From contig CAWCSA010000025.1 in assembly GCA_963798015.1 (NCBI GenBank), forward strand, positions 182,382 through 246,381: a DNA stretch of 64,000 nt. Reading direction: 5' to 3'. The stretch comes from Roseiarcus sp963798015. GTDB lineage: Bacteria; Pseudomonadota; Alphaproteobacteria; Rhizobiales; Beijerinckiaceae. Made by a program: the position numbers and the translations under genes. Under the pieces are notes generated by a model. That model searched no databases. It saw only the letters and a program-made list of their open reading frames with translations, and had not been told where the DNA came from. Positions 16,662 to 26,378 of the stretch are shown here, piece after piece; the stretch's first letter is position 1; each line of letters opens with the position of its first letter.

Positions 16662-18699
16662 GTGTCAGCCGACCCTCTTTTTGAGCCCTATCGGCTCAAG
16701 CACCTCACGCTGCGCAACAGGATCATCATCACTGCGCATGAACCGGCCTATCCAGAAGACGGGATGCCGAAGGATCTGTATCGCGCCTATCACGTCGAGC
16801 GCGCAAAGGGCGGCGTTGCGATGACGATGACCGCAGGCTCGGCGGCCGTGTCGCCCGACAGCCCTCCCGTTTTCAATAATATCCTCGCCTATAAGGACGA
16901 GGTGGTTCCTTGGCTGAGGCGGCTCGCCGACGCGTGTCACGAACACGGCGCAGCCGTCATGATCCAGCTCACCCATCTGGGGCGCAGGACCCGATGGGAT
17001 AAGGCGGATTGGCTGCCGGTCGTCTCGCCGTCTCACAATCGGGAGCCCGCGCACCGCTCGTTTCCGAAAAAGCTGGAAGACTGGGACATCGAGCGCATTC
17101 TCAACGACTACGTCGCCGCCGCCGAGCGCGTGAAAGAGGCGGGGCTCGATGGGTTGGAGATTCAAGCCTACGGCCATTTGATGGATCAGTTCTGGTCGCC
17201 GCTGACCAACGCGCTCGATCCCCCGTACGGCGGTTCGCTCAACAACCGTCTTCGCTTCACGTTCGAGGTGTTGCGCGCCATGCGCCGGCGGATTGGCGAG
17301 GAGTTCATCATCGGTGTGCGCTACACCGGCGACGAGCTGCTCGAGGGCGGGATTGGCAAAGAGGGCGGCCTGGAGATCTCCAGGCGCCTGAAAGACAGCG
17401 GCCTGATCGACTTCCTCAACGTCGTCAGAGGACACATCGATACCGACGCCGGTTTAACGGACGTCATTCCTATCCAAGGAATGCCAAGCGCGCCGCATCT
17501 GGATTTTGCCGGGGAAATCAGGGCCGCCACGAACTTCCCGACTTTCCACGCCGCGCGGATTCAGGACGTCGCCACCGCGCGGCACGCCATAGCGTCGGGC
17601 AAAGTCGACCTCATCGGCATGACGCGCGCTCATATGACGGACCCGCATATCGTGCGGAAGATTGTCGAGAAACGCGAGGACGACATCAGGCCGTGCGTCG
17701 GGGCGAACTACTGCCTTGATCGCATCTACCAGGGCGGCGCCGCCCACTGCATACACAATGCCGCCACAGGCCGCGAAACCACCATGCCGCACCAGATCGC
17801 CAAGGCTGGCCGCCGGAAGAAGGTTGTGGTTGTCGGCGCGGGCCCGGGCGGCCTGGAGGCCGCGCGCGTCGCCGCGGAACGCGGGCACGACATCGTCGTC
17901 TTCGAGGCCGCCGACAAGCCCGGTGGGCAGGTGGAGACTCACATCCCTGAGCCCGCGGCGCAAAGAGATGATAGGCGTCATCGATTGGCGGATGGAACAG
18001 TGCACGACGAGAGGCGTCAGATTTCATTTTAGCGCCTGGGCGGAGGCAGGCGTCGTTGTCGCTGAATCGCCTGACGTCGTCATTGTCGCGACGGGCGGCG
18101 CGCCGCATACCGAAGTTCTGAAGAGCGGCAACGAACTCGTCGTCTCATCGTGGGAGATCATCTCGGGAGAAGTGAAGCCGGGCTCGAATGTCGTCATATT
18201 CGACGACGCGGGCGATCACGCCGCCCTCCAGGCGGCAGAGGTCATCGCCGGGGCGGGCGGCAGAGTCGAGATCATGACGCCCGACCGCTCCTTCGCGCCG
18301 GAAGTCATGGGCATGAACCTCGTTCCCTACATGCGCTTCCTGCAAAGGCGCGACGTGACTTTCACGGTTACGTTTCGGCTCGAGTCCGTCCGCCGCGACG
18401 GAAACCACTTGCTGGCGACGCTCGGAAGCGATTATGGCGCAGTCGCTCACGAGCGACGGGTAGACCAGGTCGTCGTGAACCATGGTACGCGGCCTCTCGA
18501 TGAGCTTTATTTCGAGCTCAAGCCTGCTTCAACGAACCTTGGCGCGGTCGACTATGGAGATTTGATCGCCGGCCGACCCCAGTCGCGAATTGACAACGAG
18601 GACGGACGATTTCAGCTGTTCCGCATCGGCGACGCCGTGGCTGCGCGAAACACCCATGCGGCGATCTACGATGCGCTCAGACTGGTCAAAGATCTCTGA
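16662..18699 (+). pseudogene. TMADH/DgcA-like flavin oxidoreductase with a frameshift
   Basis: Two overlapping frames together encode about 680 residues of the trimethylamine-dehydrogenase/2,4-dienoyl-CoA-reductase family. They give an OYE-type FMN barrel (FEPYRLKHLTLRNRI to about residue 350), an Fe-S segment, then an FAD/NAD domain starting KKVVVVGAGPGGLEAARV. The frame breaks between 17930 and 17935, just after DKPGGQV. The next frame resumes with RLTSLSPRRKEM and runs to DALRLVKDL at 18699. The Fe-S segment (CVGANYC, later AHC) lacks one Cys of the classical CxxCxxxC set, as in DgcA-like dimethylglycine demethylases. GTG 16662 has GGAGAG 7 bases before it; TTG 16635 is an alternative. It is a real frameshift mutant or a sequencing error. 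Its neighbours are methylated-glycine dehydrogenases. Confidence 0.8.
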
Positions 18700-18820
18700 C
18701 TTGATCCGTATCCAGAGACAACTACGCCGGCGTTACTAGACTAGCCCGCCAATAGGACGGCGCGCCCGTTGACAACCTGCGGCTGAGAAGGCGACGGTTT
18801 GGCCAAGTTGGCGCATCGTT

Positions 18821-21247
18821 TCAGGCGCGCAGGCGTGCATTCTCGGGGTCGTATAGGGGCTCGCGGCACACGGTCGCAACGCGGCGTTCGCCGAATACCT
18901 CGATCTCCAACTTCGTTCCCGGCGTGGCAAGATCGCTACGGACATAGGCGAGCGCAATGCTCTTGTTCAGAGTGAAGCTCCAGCCTCCCGACGTCACAAG
19001 CCCGACATTCTGACCTCGAAGCAGCACCGGCGCGCAGGAGGGCGCGTCGGCGTCGCTTTTGTCGTCGAGAGTAAGGGGCACGAATCGCTGCGCTGCGCCG
19101 CGCTCCGCCTCGCGAATGAGAGCCTCCCGGCCGACAAAAGTGGGCTTTTGTAGCGACACGAAACGATCGAGAGACGCCTCATAAGGCGAGTAGCCGGTCT
19201 CGATATCCGTCTTCCAACCGCGATAGCATTTGTCGAGCCGCAGGGAATCCATGGCGTAGAGGCCAAAATCCCGCAGGCCGTGATTTTTCCCGGCCGCGGA
19301 GAGGGCATCGTAAATTCCGGGAAGTTGCGCCATCGGCGCATGAAGCTCCCATCCGAGTTCTCCAACGTAGTTGACTCGAAGGACAAGTGTAGGGTTGCCG
19401 AGAACGTCGATCGTTCGCGCGGAGAGCCAAGGGAAGGCGGCGTTGGACAGGTCCGCGGCGGTGGCTCGACCCAAGAGCTCGCGCGACCGCGGCCCAGCGA
19501 CGACGAGCGTTCCGATCGCGTCAGATCGATTCACGATCCGCACCGAAGCGCCGGGCGGCAATTTGGTCTGAAGAGCGTCCAGATCATGCCATTCCGCAGT
19601 CGTCGCAGAGACGAGATAGAACGTATCAAAAGCGGTCCTCGCGATGGTGAACTCGCTAAGGATCCGCCCCCGCTCAGTGAGCACATAGGCGAGGCTGATG
19701 CGGCCAGGTTGCGGCAGCCGCGAGCACGTCAGACTGTCCAAAAAAGCCAGCGCGCCAGGACCGGAGACTTCGAACTTGGTAAAGCCTGGCAAATCGAGAA
19801 CGCCAACACGCTCGCGCACCGCGCGAACCTCGGCGGCGACGGCGTCCCACCAGCTCCGCGCGCGCCTGAACGATAGCGTATGTTCGTCGATGCTCCCAGC
19901 GGGGTCAAAGTAGATCGCTCGCTCCCAGCCGCCACGCGCGCCAAAACGCGCGCCCTTGGCCTTTAGCCGCGCGTAGAGCGATGAGGTCTTGAGCGGCCGC
20001 CCCGCCTCGCGTTCTTCATTCGGGTACGCGGGCGCATATTCGTTTTGGTAGACCTCGACCGCTTTGGCTTTCGTATAGGCGACGTCGGCGTAAGCCGTGT
20101 AGCGACGACGGTCCAACGGCCACAAATCCCATTCCGGGCCGCCATGGATCACCCATTCGGCAAGCGCCTTGCCGGCGCCGCCGGCCTGAGTGATCCCGAA
20201 AGAAAACGTGTTGGCGTGAAAGAAATTGCTTAAGCCGTGCTCAGGACCAATGTAGGGATTGCCGTCCGGCGAATAGGGGATAGGGCCATTCACCACTCGT
20301 CGAACGCCGGCGGAGGCAAGAGGGGGAACCCGCGCCATCGCCGCTTCGATATACGTCTCCAGGCGCTCGAGGTCGTCGTTCCACAGCTTGAAGGAAAAGT
20401 CCTCGGGTATTTGGTCGACCCACATCGGGGTGGCGCGCCATTCATACGGGCCTAGGATGAAGCCGGACCTTTCCTGCCTGAGATAGTACGAGACGTCGGG
20501 ATCGCGCATGAGCGGGAGCCGCTCCGCCCGGGCCACAAGCTCCGGCACATCCTCTGTGACGAGGTATTGATGGGACATCGTCACGAGCGGAAGGGCGCGC
20601 CCGATCATCGCCATGACCTCGCCTGCCCGGTAGCCGGCCGCGTTCACGACAATGTCCGCGATGATGTCTTCGCTCTTGTTCGTCGTCACGCGCCAGCGGC
20701 CATCCGATAATTGCGCGAGCGCTGTCACCCCAGTAAACCGGCGGATCGTCGCTCCGAGATCGCGCGCGCCCTTCGCTAGGGCCTGGGTCAGTTGTGCCGG
20801 GTCGATATCGCCGTCGTAAGGGTCCCAAAGGGCGCCCGCGAGATCGTCAAGAGCCACGAACGGGTGCTTGGCGCGGATCTCTCCGGGCGTGAGCACTTCG
20901 TATTCCATCCCGTTGGCTCTCGCGATGGAGCGAACATGCTCGAACTCGTCCATTCGCTCCCGCGTGTGAGCGAGCCTGACTGCTCCAACGACGTGGTAGT
21001 TGATCGGGTAGCCCACCTCGTCGCCGAGCCGGCGGTAGAGCTCGGCCGAGTACTTCTGGAGCTTGAGAAGGCCCCAGCTTGTCGAGAAGGTCGGACAGTT
21101 GCCGGCCGCGTGCCAGGTCGAACCCGAGGTCAGTTCATCCTGTTCAAGAAGAACGCAGTCCTTCCATCCGGCCTTCGCCAGATGGTACAGGGAACTCACG
21201 CCCACCGCCCCGCCGCCAATGACCACGACGCGAGTATGCTCAGCCAT
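18821..21247 (-). CDS. Dimethylglycine/sarcosine dehydrogenase-type flavoprotein (FAD + GcvT folate domain)
   Basis: 808 residues. The N-terminal FAD fold (VVVIGGGAVGVSSLYHLA) is followed by STWHAAGN, whose His46 is the usual site of covalent FAD attachment in this family. A central FAO_M segment leads to a C-terminal aminomethyltransferase-like (GcvT) domain from about residue 430, which binds tetrahydrofolate and captures the released formaldehyde. The enzyme removes N-methyl groups from small secondary or tertiary amino acids. It lies opposite the TMADH-like gene and near the betaine transporter, which suits a betaine, dimethylglycine and sarcosine route. Which of the two such enzymes here uses dimethylglycine and which sarcosine is unknown. 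Confidence 0.88.
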   Translation of the reverse strand: MAEHTRVVVIGGGAVGVSSLYHLAKAGWKDCVLLEQDELTSGSTWHAAGNCPTFSTSWGLLKLQKYSAELYRRLGDEVGYPINYHVVGAVRLAHTRERMDEFEHVRSIARANGMEYEVLTPGEIRAKHPFVALDDLAGALWDPYDGDIDPAQLTQALAKGARDLGATIRRFTGVTALAQLSDGRWRVTTNKSEDIIADIVVNAAGYRAGEVMAMIGRALPLVTMSHQYLVTEDVPELVARAERLPLMRDPDVSYYLRQERSGFILGPYEWRATPMWVDQIPEDFSFKLWNDDLERLETYIEAAMARVPPLASAGVRRVVNGPIPYSPDGNPYIGPEHGLSNFFHANTFSFGITQAGGAGKALAEWVIHGGPEWDLWPLDRRRYTAYADVAYTKAKAVEVYQNEYAPAYPNEEREAGRPLKTSSLYARLKAKGARFGARGGWERAIYFDPAGSIDEHTLSFRRARSWWDAVAAEVRAVRERVGVLDLPGFTKFEVSGPGALAFLDSLTCSRLPQPGRISLAYVLTERGRILSEFTIARTAFDTFYLVSATTAEWHDLDALQTKLPPGASVRIVNRSDAIGTLVVAGPRSRELLGRATAADLSNAAFPWLSARTIDVLGNPTLVLRVNYVGELGWELHAPMAQLPGIYDALSAAGKNHGLRDFGLYAMDSLRLDKCYRGWKTDIETGYSPYEASLDRFVSLQKPTFVGREALIREAERGAAQRFVPLTLDDKSDADAPSCAPVLLRGQNVGLVTSGGWSFTLNKSIALAYVRSDLATPGTKLEIEVFGERRVATVCREPLYDPENARLRA

Positions 21248-22086
21248 ATTCGGATCCCACGTCTAGACGACCCCGCAGCCTCTATGCCGCAAACCTCCGC
21301 CCTCGCAGGGGTGCCGCCGAAACACAATCCGGTCGGTGCGAAAGTCGCGCGGACAGCCAATCAGAAAAACGGAGTGAAAAAAACTGTCGTTTCTTCACTG
21401 AACAGTTCGGCGGGAGGGATGGCACAGGCTCCAGAGTCCATCCAACGCAGTCAGTTCGAAGCGAAACGGCCATGGCAAGCTCCTGTGCAAGGCTCCGCTC
21501 AGGCCGCTCGAGCGTTCGAGGATCGTTTTTTCGGGAGCTGGAGCACTGGGAAGGCCACCGCCCGAGCCGTCGTGGCGAATCCTTTCCTGTTGTGAAACCG
21601 GATGGTTTGTGGAACTCTCTGGACGCTTGTTCGGAAGGCGAGATTGATCCGTAGTTCTGGCGTCTCGATGCGATCGGGATTGGGTCGGAAGGGGCGGTTG
21701 CTGCCGCGCGCTGCAATAGAGTTGGAGTTGATCGAGGTATGCCTGCCCTTGAATAAGTCCAAACCGCTATCTTGTTCTCGTGCGACCGTTCGCATCGTTT
21801 CGACGGGTGCGTTTTCTTGTCCGTCCCGAATCTGGCTGCGCTGATGGCGTTCGCGCCGCGCCTTGACGGCTAGCGGCATGGCTCTGCGGCGCCAGTGTCG
21901 GCCCTCAGGCCTCGACCCCAACGCCGAGCCTTTTGCAAGCACACTTGCGAGCCTTTCCTATCAACGCTCGTATGCGCGAGCGTCCTGTTCGAATTCCGCT
22001 GACGTCGTTCGCGGTCCCCCACTGGTCGGCTGTGTCGCGGCGCAGCTGTCGCATCGTCAATCAGAGCCGCGTACCGGAGGATTCGC
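21248..22086. other. Intergenic region between divergent methylamine genes
   Basis: About 840 bases between the minus-strand dehydrogenase and the plus-strand binding-protein gene. Frames up to 147 residues exist on the minus strand (21499-21942), but their composition and sequence match nothing I recognise. It should contain both promoters, and may contain a decayed regulator gene. No hairpin or riboswitch-like structure stood out. Confidence 0.4.
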
Positions 22087-23088
22087 ATGAAACTTTGGCT
22101 TCTGTCGACCTGCATGGCTGTCAGCTCTCTTGCCTGCGCAAGCGGAGCTTTTGCGGCCGATTGCGGCGCCGTGACGATCGCAAGCATGAACTGGCAATCC
22201 GCCGAAGTGCTCGCGAACGTCGACAAGTTCATCCTGAACAAGGGATATGGCTGCACCGCCAACATCATCACAGGCGACACGGTTCCGACCATCACCTCGA
22301 TGGTGGAAAAGGGCGAGCCGGACGTCGCGCCTGAGGGGTGGGTCGATCTGCTGCCTCAAGTCGTGAGCGACGGCGTCAAAGAGGGCAGGCTTGTCGAAGG
22401 CGCGACGGCGCTGACCGATGGGGCGAGCCAGGGCTGGTACATCCCCCAATACGTCGTCGATGCCCATCCGGATATCAAAACGATCCCGGACGCGCTCAAG
22501 CGCCCGGAGCTGTTTCCTGCTCCCGAGGATTCCAGCAAGGGTGCGGTTTTCAATGGCCCGCAGGGCTGGGGCGGCACGGTCGCAACGGCCCAGTTCTTCA
22601 AGGCGTATGATGGCGCCAAGCACAATTTCGTACTGGTGGACACCGGGTCGGCGGCCGGACTCGACGGATCGATCGCCAAGGCGAACGAGCACAAGCAAGG
22701 CTGGCTTGGCTACTATTGGTCGCCCACCTCGCTGCTCGGCAAGTACAAGATGGTCCGGCTCGGTTTCGGCGTGCCGAGCACCGACGCTGCGGAATGGAAG
22801 CGTTGCAACACCGTCGCTTCCTGCCCGGATCCCAAGCCGAATGTCTGGCCGCCGGACCACGTCGTGACCCTAATGACGAAGAAGTTCGCGGATCGCGCCG
22901 GCCCAGCCTTGGACTACCTCAAGACCCGTGGTTGGTCGAACGACACGGTGCAGAAGGTTATGGCCTGGATGACGGACAACCAGGCGACGGGGGAAAACGG
23001 CGCGAAGTACTTTCTGAAAAACGACGAGCCCGTCTGGACGAAGTGGGTGTCTCCCGACGCCGCGGCCAAGATCAAAGCTGCGCTCTAA
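22087..23088 (+). CDS. Glycine-betaine/proline-betaine-type binding protein (ProX/OpuAC family)
   Basis: 333 residues with a clear Sec signal (MKLWLLSTC...ACASGAFAA cut before DCGAV). The mature part matches type-II betaine receptors: NWQSAEVLANVDKF, TPTITSM-like hinge, DVAPEGW, and a Trp-rich binding surface (GWYIPQYV, GWLGYYWSP). It delivers quaternary ammonium ligands to the permease encoded 94 bases downstream. In that spacer two short inverted repeats (around 23098-23112 and 23120-23133) may modulate expression between the receptor and the permease. GGAGGAT-type ribosome site precedes the ATG. Confidence 0.9.
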   Translation: MKLWLLSTCMAVSSLACASGAFAADCGAVTIASMNWQSAEVLANVDKFILNKGYGCTANIITGDTVPTITSMVEKGEPDVAPEGWVDLLPQVVSDGVKEGRLVEGATALTDGASQGWYIPQYVVDAHPDIKTIPDALKRPELFPAPEDSSKGAVFNGPQGWGGTVATAQFFKAYDGAKHNFVLVDTGSAAGLDGSIAKANEHKQGWLGYYWSPTSLLGKYKMVRLGFGVPSTDAAEWKRCNTVASCPDPKPNVWPPDHVVTLMTKKFADRAGPALDYLKTRGWSNDTVQKVMAWMTDNQATGENGAKYFLKNDEPVWTKWVSPDAAAKIKAAL

Positions 23089-23181
23089 AAAACAAGGCCA
23101 CCGGTTGGCCAGACCCTGAGGCCTCGGCCTCTGGGATGGGAGGGGATCGGACACCCCTCCTGAGTTGTCGCAGGAGACGGC

Positions 23182-24069
23182 ATGACTTGGCTAACGACGT
23201 TTCCACAAATGAACGACGCCTACCTCACGGCCTTCAAGAAGGCGATCGACGAGGGATTTCGTCAATTCACCCGCGCCTACGGCGACAGCATCGAAGCCTT
23301 CTTCAGTCCTCTCCAGTCATTCCTGATCTCCTCCGAGCAACTCATGATGGGCACGCCCTGGCCGATCGTGATCGCCGTCATTGCGCTAGTCGCCTGGGCG
23401 GCAAGCCGCAGCATTCGGGTCGTGGCGGGAACGATCATCATCTTGCTTGCGATCGGTTATTTCGGAATGTGGGAAGATACGATGCGGACGATCTCCATGA
23501 TCCTCGTTTGCACCGTTCTCTCGGTCGTGATCGGAATTCCGATGGGCATCGTCATGTCGCGCTCCAAGCACGTGCAGAACTTCGTCAATCCGATCCTTGA
23601 CGTGATGCAGACGATGCCGAGTTTCGTGTATCTCATCCCAGTCGTCATGCTGCTTGGCATCGGCAAAGTTCCAGGGTTGATAGCGGTCGTGATCTACGCG
23701 CTTCCGCCCATGGTCCGCCTCACCAATCTTGGGATTCGTTTGGTCGACCGAGACGTCCTCGAAGCCGCAGACGCCTTCGGTTCGTCGAATTGGCAGAAGC
23801 TCAAGAATGTCCAATTGCCGCTGGCGATGCCCACGATCATGGCGGGCATCAACCAGACGATCATGATGGCGCTGGCGATGGTGGTGATCGCGTCCATGAT
23901 CGGCGTGCAGGGACTAGGCCAACCGGTGCTGAAGGCAATCGCCAATCAGTATTTTACTCTTGGTATCTTCAACGGGCTCGCCATCGTTGGCATCGCCATT
24001 ATCTTCGATCGAGTGAGCCAAGCCTTCGGTCTCCGGTTACAGAAGCACCGGGAGACGATCCATGGCTGA
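23182..24069 (+). CDS. Glycine-betaine-type ABC permease (ProW-like)
   Basis: 295 residues with an N-terminal soluble/amphipathic region of about 80 residues, then about six to seven membrane segments. The binding-protein-dependent transport signature (DVLEAADAFGSSNWQKLKNV) is near residue 205, and GVQGLGQPVL near the C-terminus is typical of ProW. A start preceded by CAGGAGACGGC is well supported. The end overlaps the ATPase start by 8 bases. It is the single channel subunit, presumably acting as a homodimer. Confidence 0.92.
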   Translation: MTWLTTFPQMNDAYLTAFKKAIDEGFRQFTRAYGDSIEAFFSPLQSFLISSEQLMMGTPWPIVIAVIALVAWAASRSIRVVAGTIIILLAIGYFGMWEDTMRTISMILVCTVLSVVIGIPMGIVMSRSKHVQNFVNPILDVMQTMPSFVYLIPVVMLLGIGKVPGLIAVVIYALPPMVRLTNLGIRLVDRDVLEAADAFGSSNWQKLKNVQLPLAMPTIMAGINQTIMMALAMVVIASMIGVQGLGQPVLKAIANQYFTLGIFNGLAIVGIAIIFDRVSQAFGLRLQKHRETIHG

Positions 24070-25177
24070 CTGGGTCGGCCACGGCATCGAGGTCAAGCAT
24101 CTTTATAAGATCTTCGGTGAGAGGGCGGTCGACCTTGTCCGCGCCGTTAAAGGCGGAATGTCAAAGACTGTTCTCATGGAGCAGCACTCGCATGTATTGG
24201 GCCTGAAAGACATTAACATCTCGATGCCCGGCGGCTGCATTCAAGTCATCATGGGGCTCTCCGGGTCCGGAAAGTCGACGCTGATCCGGCATATCAATCG
24301 CCTGATCGATCCGACGGTCGGCGAGGTGCTGGTAGACGGCGTTGACGTCGTGAAAATGAACAAGGCGGATCTGCTGCAGTTCCGCCGCCATCAAACTGCA
24401 ATGGTCTTCCAGAAGTTCGCCCTTCTGCCGCATCGGACGGTGCTCGACAACACGGTCTACGGCCTCGAAGTTCAGGGCGTGCCACGCAAACGTCAAGTCG
24501 AGAACGCGATGCTCTGGATTGAACGGGTAGGGCTTGGCGGGTTTCAGGACCGCTATCCCAATCAGTTGTCGGGCGGCATGCAGCAGCGCGTGGGCCTTGC
24601 TCGCGCTTTGACCAACGACGCGCCCATCCTGCTCATGGACGAAGCATTCTCAGCTCTCGACCCCTTGATCCGTTCGGACATGCAAACCGTATTGCTGGGC
24701 CTGCAAAGGGAGATCAAGAAGACGATCGTCTTCATAACTCACGACCTTGACGAGGCGCTGCGGCTTGGCGACCGGATCGCGATCCTGCGTGACGGCGAGA
24801 TTATCCAGCAGGGAACAAGCCAGGAAATCGTGCTGAGGCCCGCAGACGAATACATTGCCCGCTTCGTGAAAGAAGTAAATCGCGGACGGGTATTGCAGGT
24901 CGGGGCGGTGATGGATCCTGTTGCATCGGCTACCGCGGTCCCGCGTATGCGGATTGGCGTTCAAGCCACCTTGGAAGAGACTGCAAAGATGCTGGTTCAA
25001 TCCGGCGAAGAAAGCCTGGCGGTCGTTGACGACGAAGGCAGGCTGGCCGGTGTCGTCGACATCCGGCGGATTGTCAAAGCGATCGCCCCGCCGGAGCCGA
25101 CGCCAGTTGGAAATACCGCGATACGGAACCGGCGCCTAATCCACAGCGAGGATACACTTACACCAACGGTTTTGTAA
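24062..25177 (+). CDS. Glycine-betaine-type ABC ATPase (ProV-like, CBS-type C-terminus)
   Basis: 371 residues of the quaternary-amine (QAT) class. The N-terminal extension IEVKHLYKIFGERA is followed by Walker A GLSGSGKST, FQKFALLPHRTV, signature LSGGMQQR, Walker B ILLMDEAFSALDP and THDLDEALRLGD. The C-terminal 90 residues resemble one CBS-like module (ESLAVVDDEGRLAGVVDIRRI), shorter than the tandem CBS pair of osmosensing OpuA. It may therefore serve catabolic uptake and not osmotic control (inference). The frame stays open after the stop (see 25178). Confidence 0.92.
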   Translation: MADWVGHGIEVKHLYKIFGERAVDLVRAVKGGMSKTVLMEQHSHVLGLKDINISMPGGCIQVIMGLSGSGKSTLIRHINRLIDPTVGEVLVDGVDVVKMNKADLLQFRRHQTAMVFQKFALLPHRTVLDNTVYGLEVQGVPRKRQVENAMLWIERVGLGGFQDRYPNQLSGGMQQRVGLARALTNDAPILLMDEAFSALDPLIRSDMQTVLLGLQREIKKTIVFITHDLDEALRLGDRIAILRDGEIIQQGTSQEIVLRPADEYIARFVKEVNRGRVLQVGAVMDPVASATAVPRMRIGVQATLEETAKMLVQSGEESLAVVDDEGRLAGVVDIRRIVKAIAPPEPTPVGNTAIRNRRLIHSEDTLTPTVL

Positions 25178-25306
25178 GCGGGCCGCGATCGCGACGTGCT
25201 TGTCGACACCGGCCTCCTTCATGTCAACCTGCACGACCATGTGGCGTTGGTCAGCGAGTCCGCCGACGCAGGCCGCGGCGCCATCTCGCACCTGAACTCA
25301 CGTTAG
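25178..25306 (+). other. In-frame coding-like tail directly after the ProV-like stop codon
   Basis: The codons after the TAA at 25175 continue in the same frame for 42 residues (GRDRDVLVDTGLLHVNLHD..., ending SHLNSR) to a TAG, just before the next gene's ribosome site. The stretch is protein-like and does not match ATPase tails I know. It could be the 3' remnant of a lost gene or an extension lost by a new stop. I cannot name its family. Confidence 0.3.
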
Positions 25307-25317
25307 AGAGAGAGTCC

Positions 25318-26325
25318 ATGCTGAACGATCGCAACCCCCACTGGATTTACACCCAGACGATCAAGATGTTCGCGGCGCCCGCCTCGCCGCCATTCGAGGA
25401 CGAAGCTGAACTCGAGCGCCACTGGGGCCGGGTCTGGGGCATCGACAACGATGTCGGGCAGATCCGCAGCGTTCTGGTGCACCGGCCCGGACGCGAAATG
25501 GCGGTGGTCGATTCCGCCAAGCGCATCCCCGAGATCGGCTCGTTCGGCGATGTCGATGAGGGGTGGTACTTCCAGAGCGAGACGCCGCCCGACGTGCCGG
25601 CAATGCAGGCCGAGCACGACGCGCTGGTGGCGGCCCTGAAGGCGGCCGGCATCGAGGTCTTTCACGCCGAAGGCGTCGAGGGCGGCCGGCTGAAATCCTG
25701 CTACACCCGTGACCCGTTCATCATGGTCAAGGGAGGCGCCATCGTTTGCCGCATGGGCGCGCGCATCCGTCGCGGCGAGGAGCTGGCGACCACTCGCACT
25801 CTCGCCAAGATCGGCGTGCCGATCCTGCGCACCATCTCGGGCGCGGGCGTAATGGAGGGCGGAAGCTTCGCCTGGATCAACAGCAGCACGGCTGTGATCG
25901 GCGTCGGCGTACGCGTCAACCGCGACGGCGCGCTGCAGGTCGCCGAGGTCCTTAAGCGGCAGGGGGTTGAGCTCCTGATCGTCGATCTCACCGGCTACGA
26001 GATCCATATCGACTCGTCCTTCCTGATGGTCGACAAGGATCTCGCTCTGGTGAACCCGTTCGGCCTTCCCTATTCCTTCATCGAGGAACTGAAGGCGCGT
26101 GGCACCCGCCTTGTAGAGATCGACCCGGCCGACGATCCCTGGATCAACAACTCCCTGGCCACCGCGCCCGGCCGGCTCCTGATGCCGGAGGGCGCGAGCA
26201 ATCGTACGCTCGACGCCCTTGCACGGCACGACGTGGCCTGGACGACGATTCCCTACGCGGCGATGCACCGGAACGGGGGCGGCATCCATTGCTCGACAAC
26301 GCCGCTCCGGCGCGACAAGGTCTGA
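25318..26325 (+). CDS. Amidinotransferase-superfamily hydrolase (dimethylarginine dimethylaminohydrolase / arginine deiminase-like)
   Basis: 335 residues of the guanidino-group-modifying superfamily. Expected catalytic residues are in place: Asp132 in TRDPF, Glu180 in VMEGGS, His230 in YEIHIDSSF and nucleophile Cys325 in GGGIHCSTTPL. Such enzymes hydrolyse arginine, methylarginines or other guanidino compounds to ureido products plus ammonia or an amine. It sits between a quaternary-amine transporter and a sarcosine-dehydrogenase-type gene. A methylated guanidino substrate, such as a methylarginine or creatine-like compound, is therefore an attractive guess (inference only). GAGAGAGAG precedes the ATG. 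Confidence 0.87.
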   Translation: MLNDRNPHWIYTQTIKMFAAPASPPFEDEAELERHWGRVWGIDNDVGQIRSVLVHRPGREMAVVDSAKRIPEIGSFGDVDEGWYFQSETPPDVPAMQAEHDALVAALKAAGIEVFHAEGVEGGRLKSCYTRDPFIMVKGGAIVCRMGARIRRGEELATTRTLAKIGVPILRTISGAGVMEGGSFAWINSSTAVIGVGVRVNRDGALQVAEVLKRQGVELLIVDLTGYEIHIDSSFLMVDKDLALVNPFGLPYSFIEELKARGTRLVEIDPADDPWINNSLATAPGRLLMPEGASNRTLDALARHDVAWTTIPYAAMHRNGGGIHCSTTPLRRDKV

Positions 26326-26378
26326 GGCCTCGATCTCGGCGGCAGCCGAAAACATGGATACGAGCGTCGGAGGGCCGC

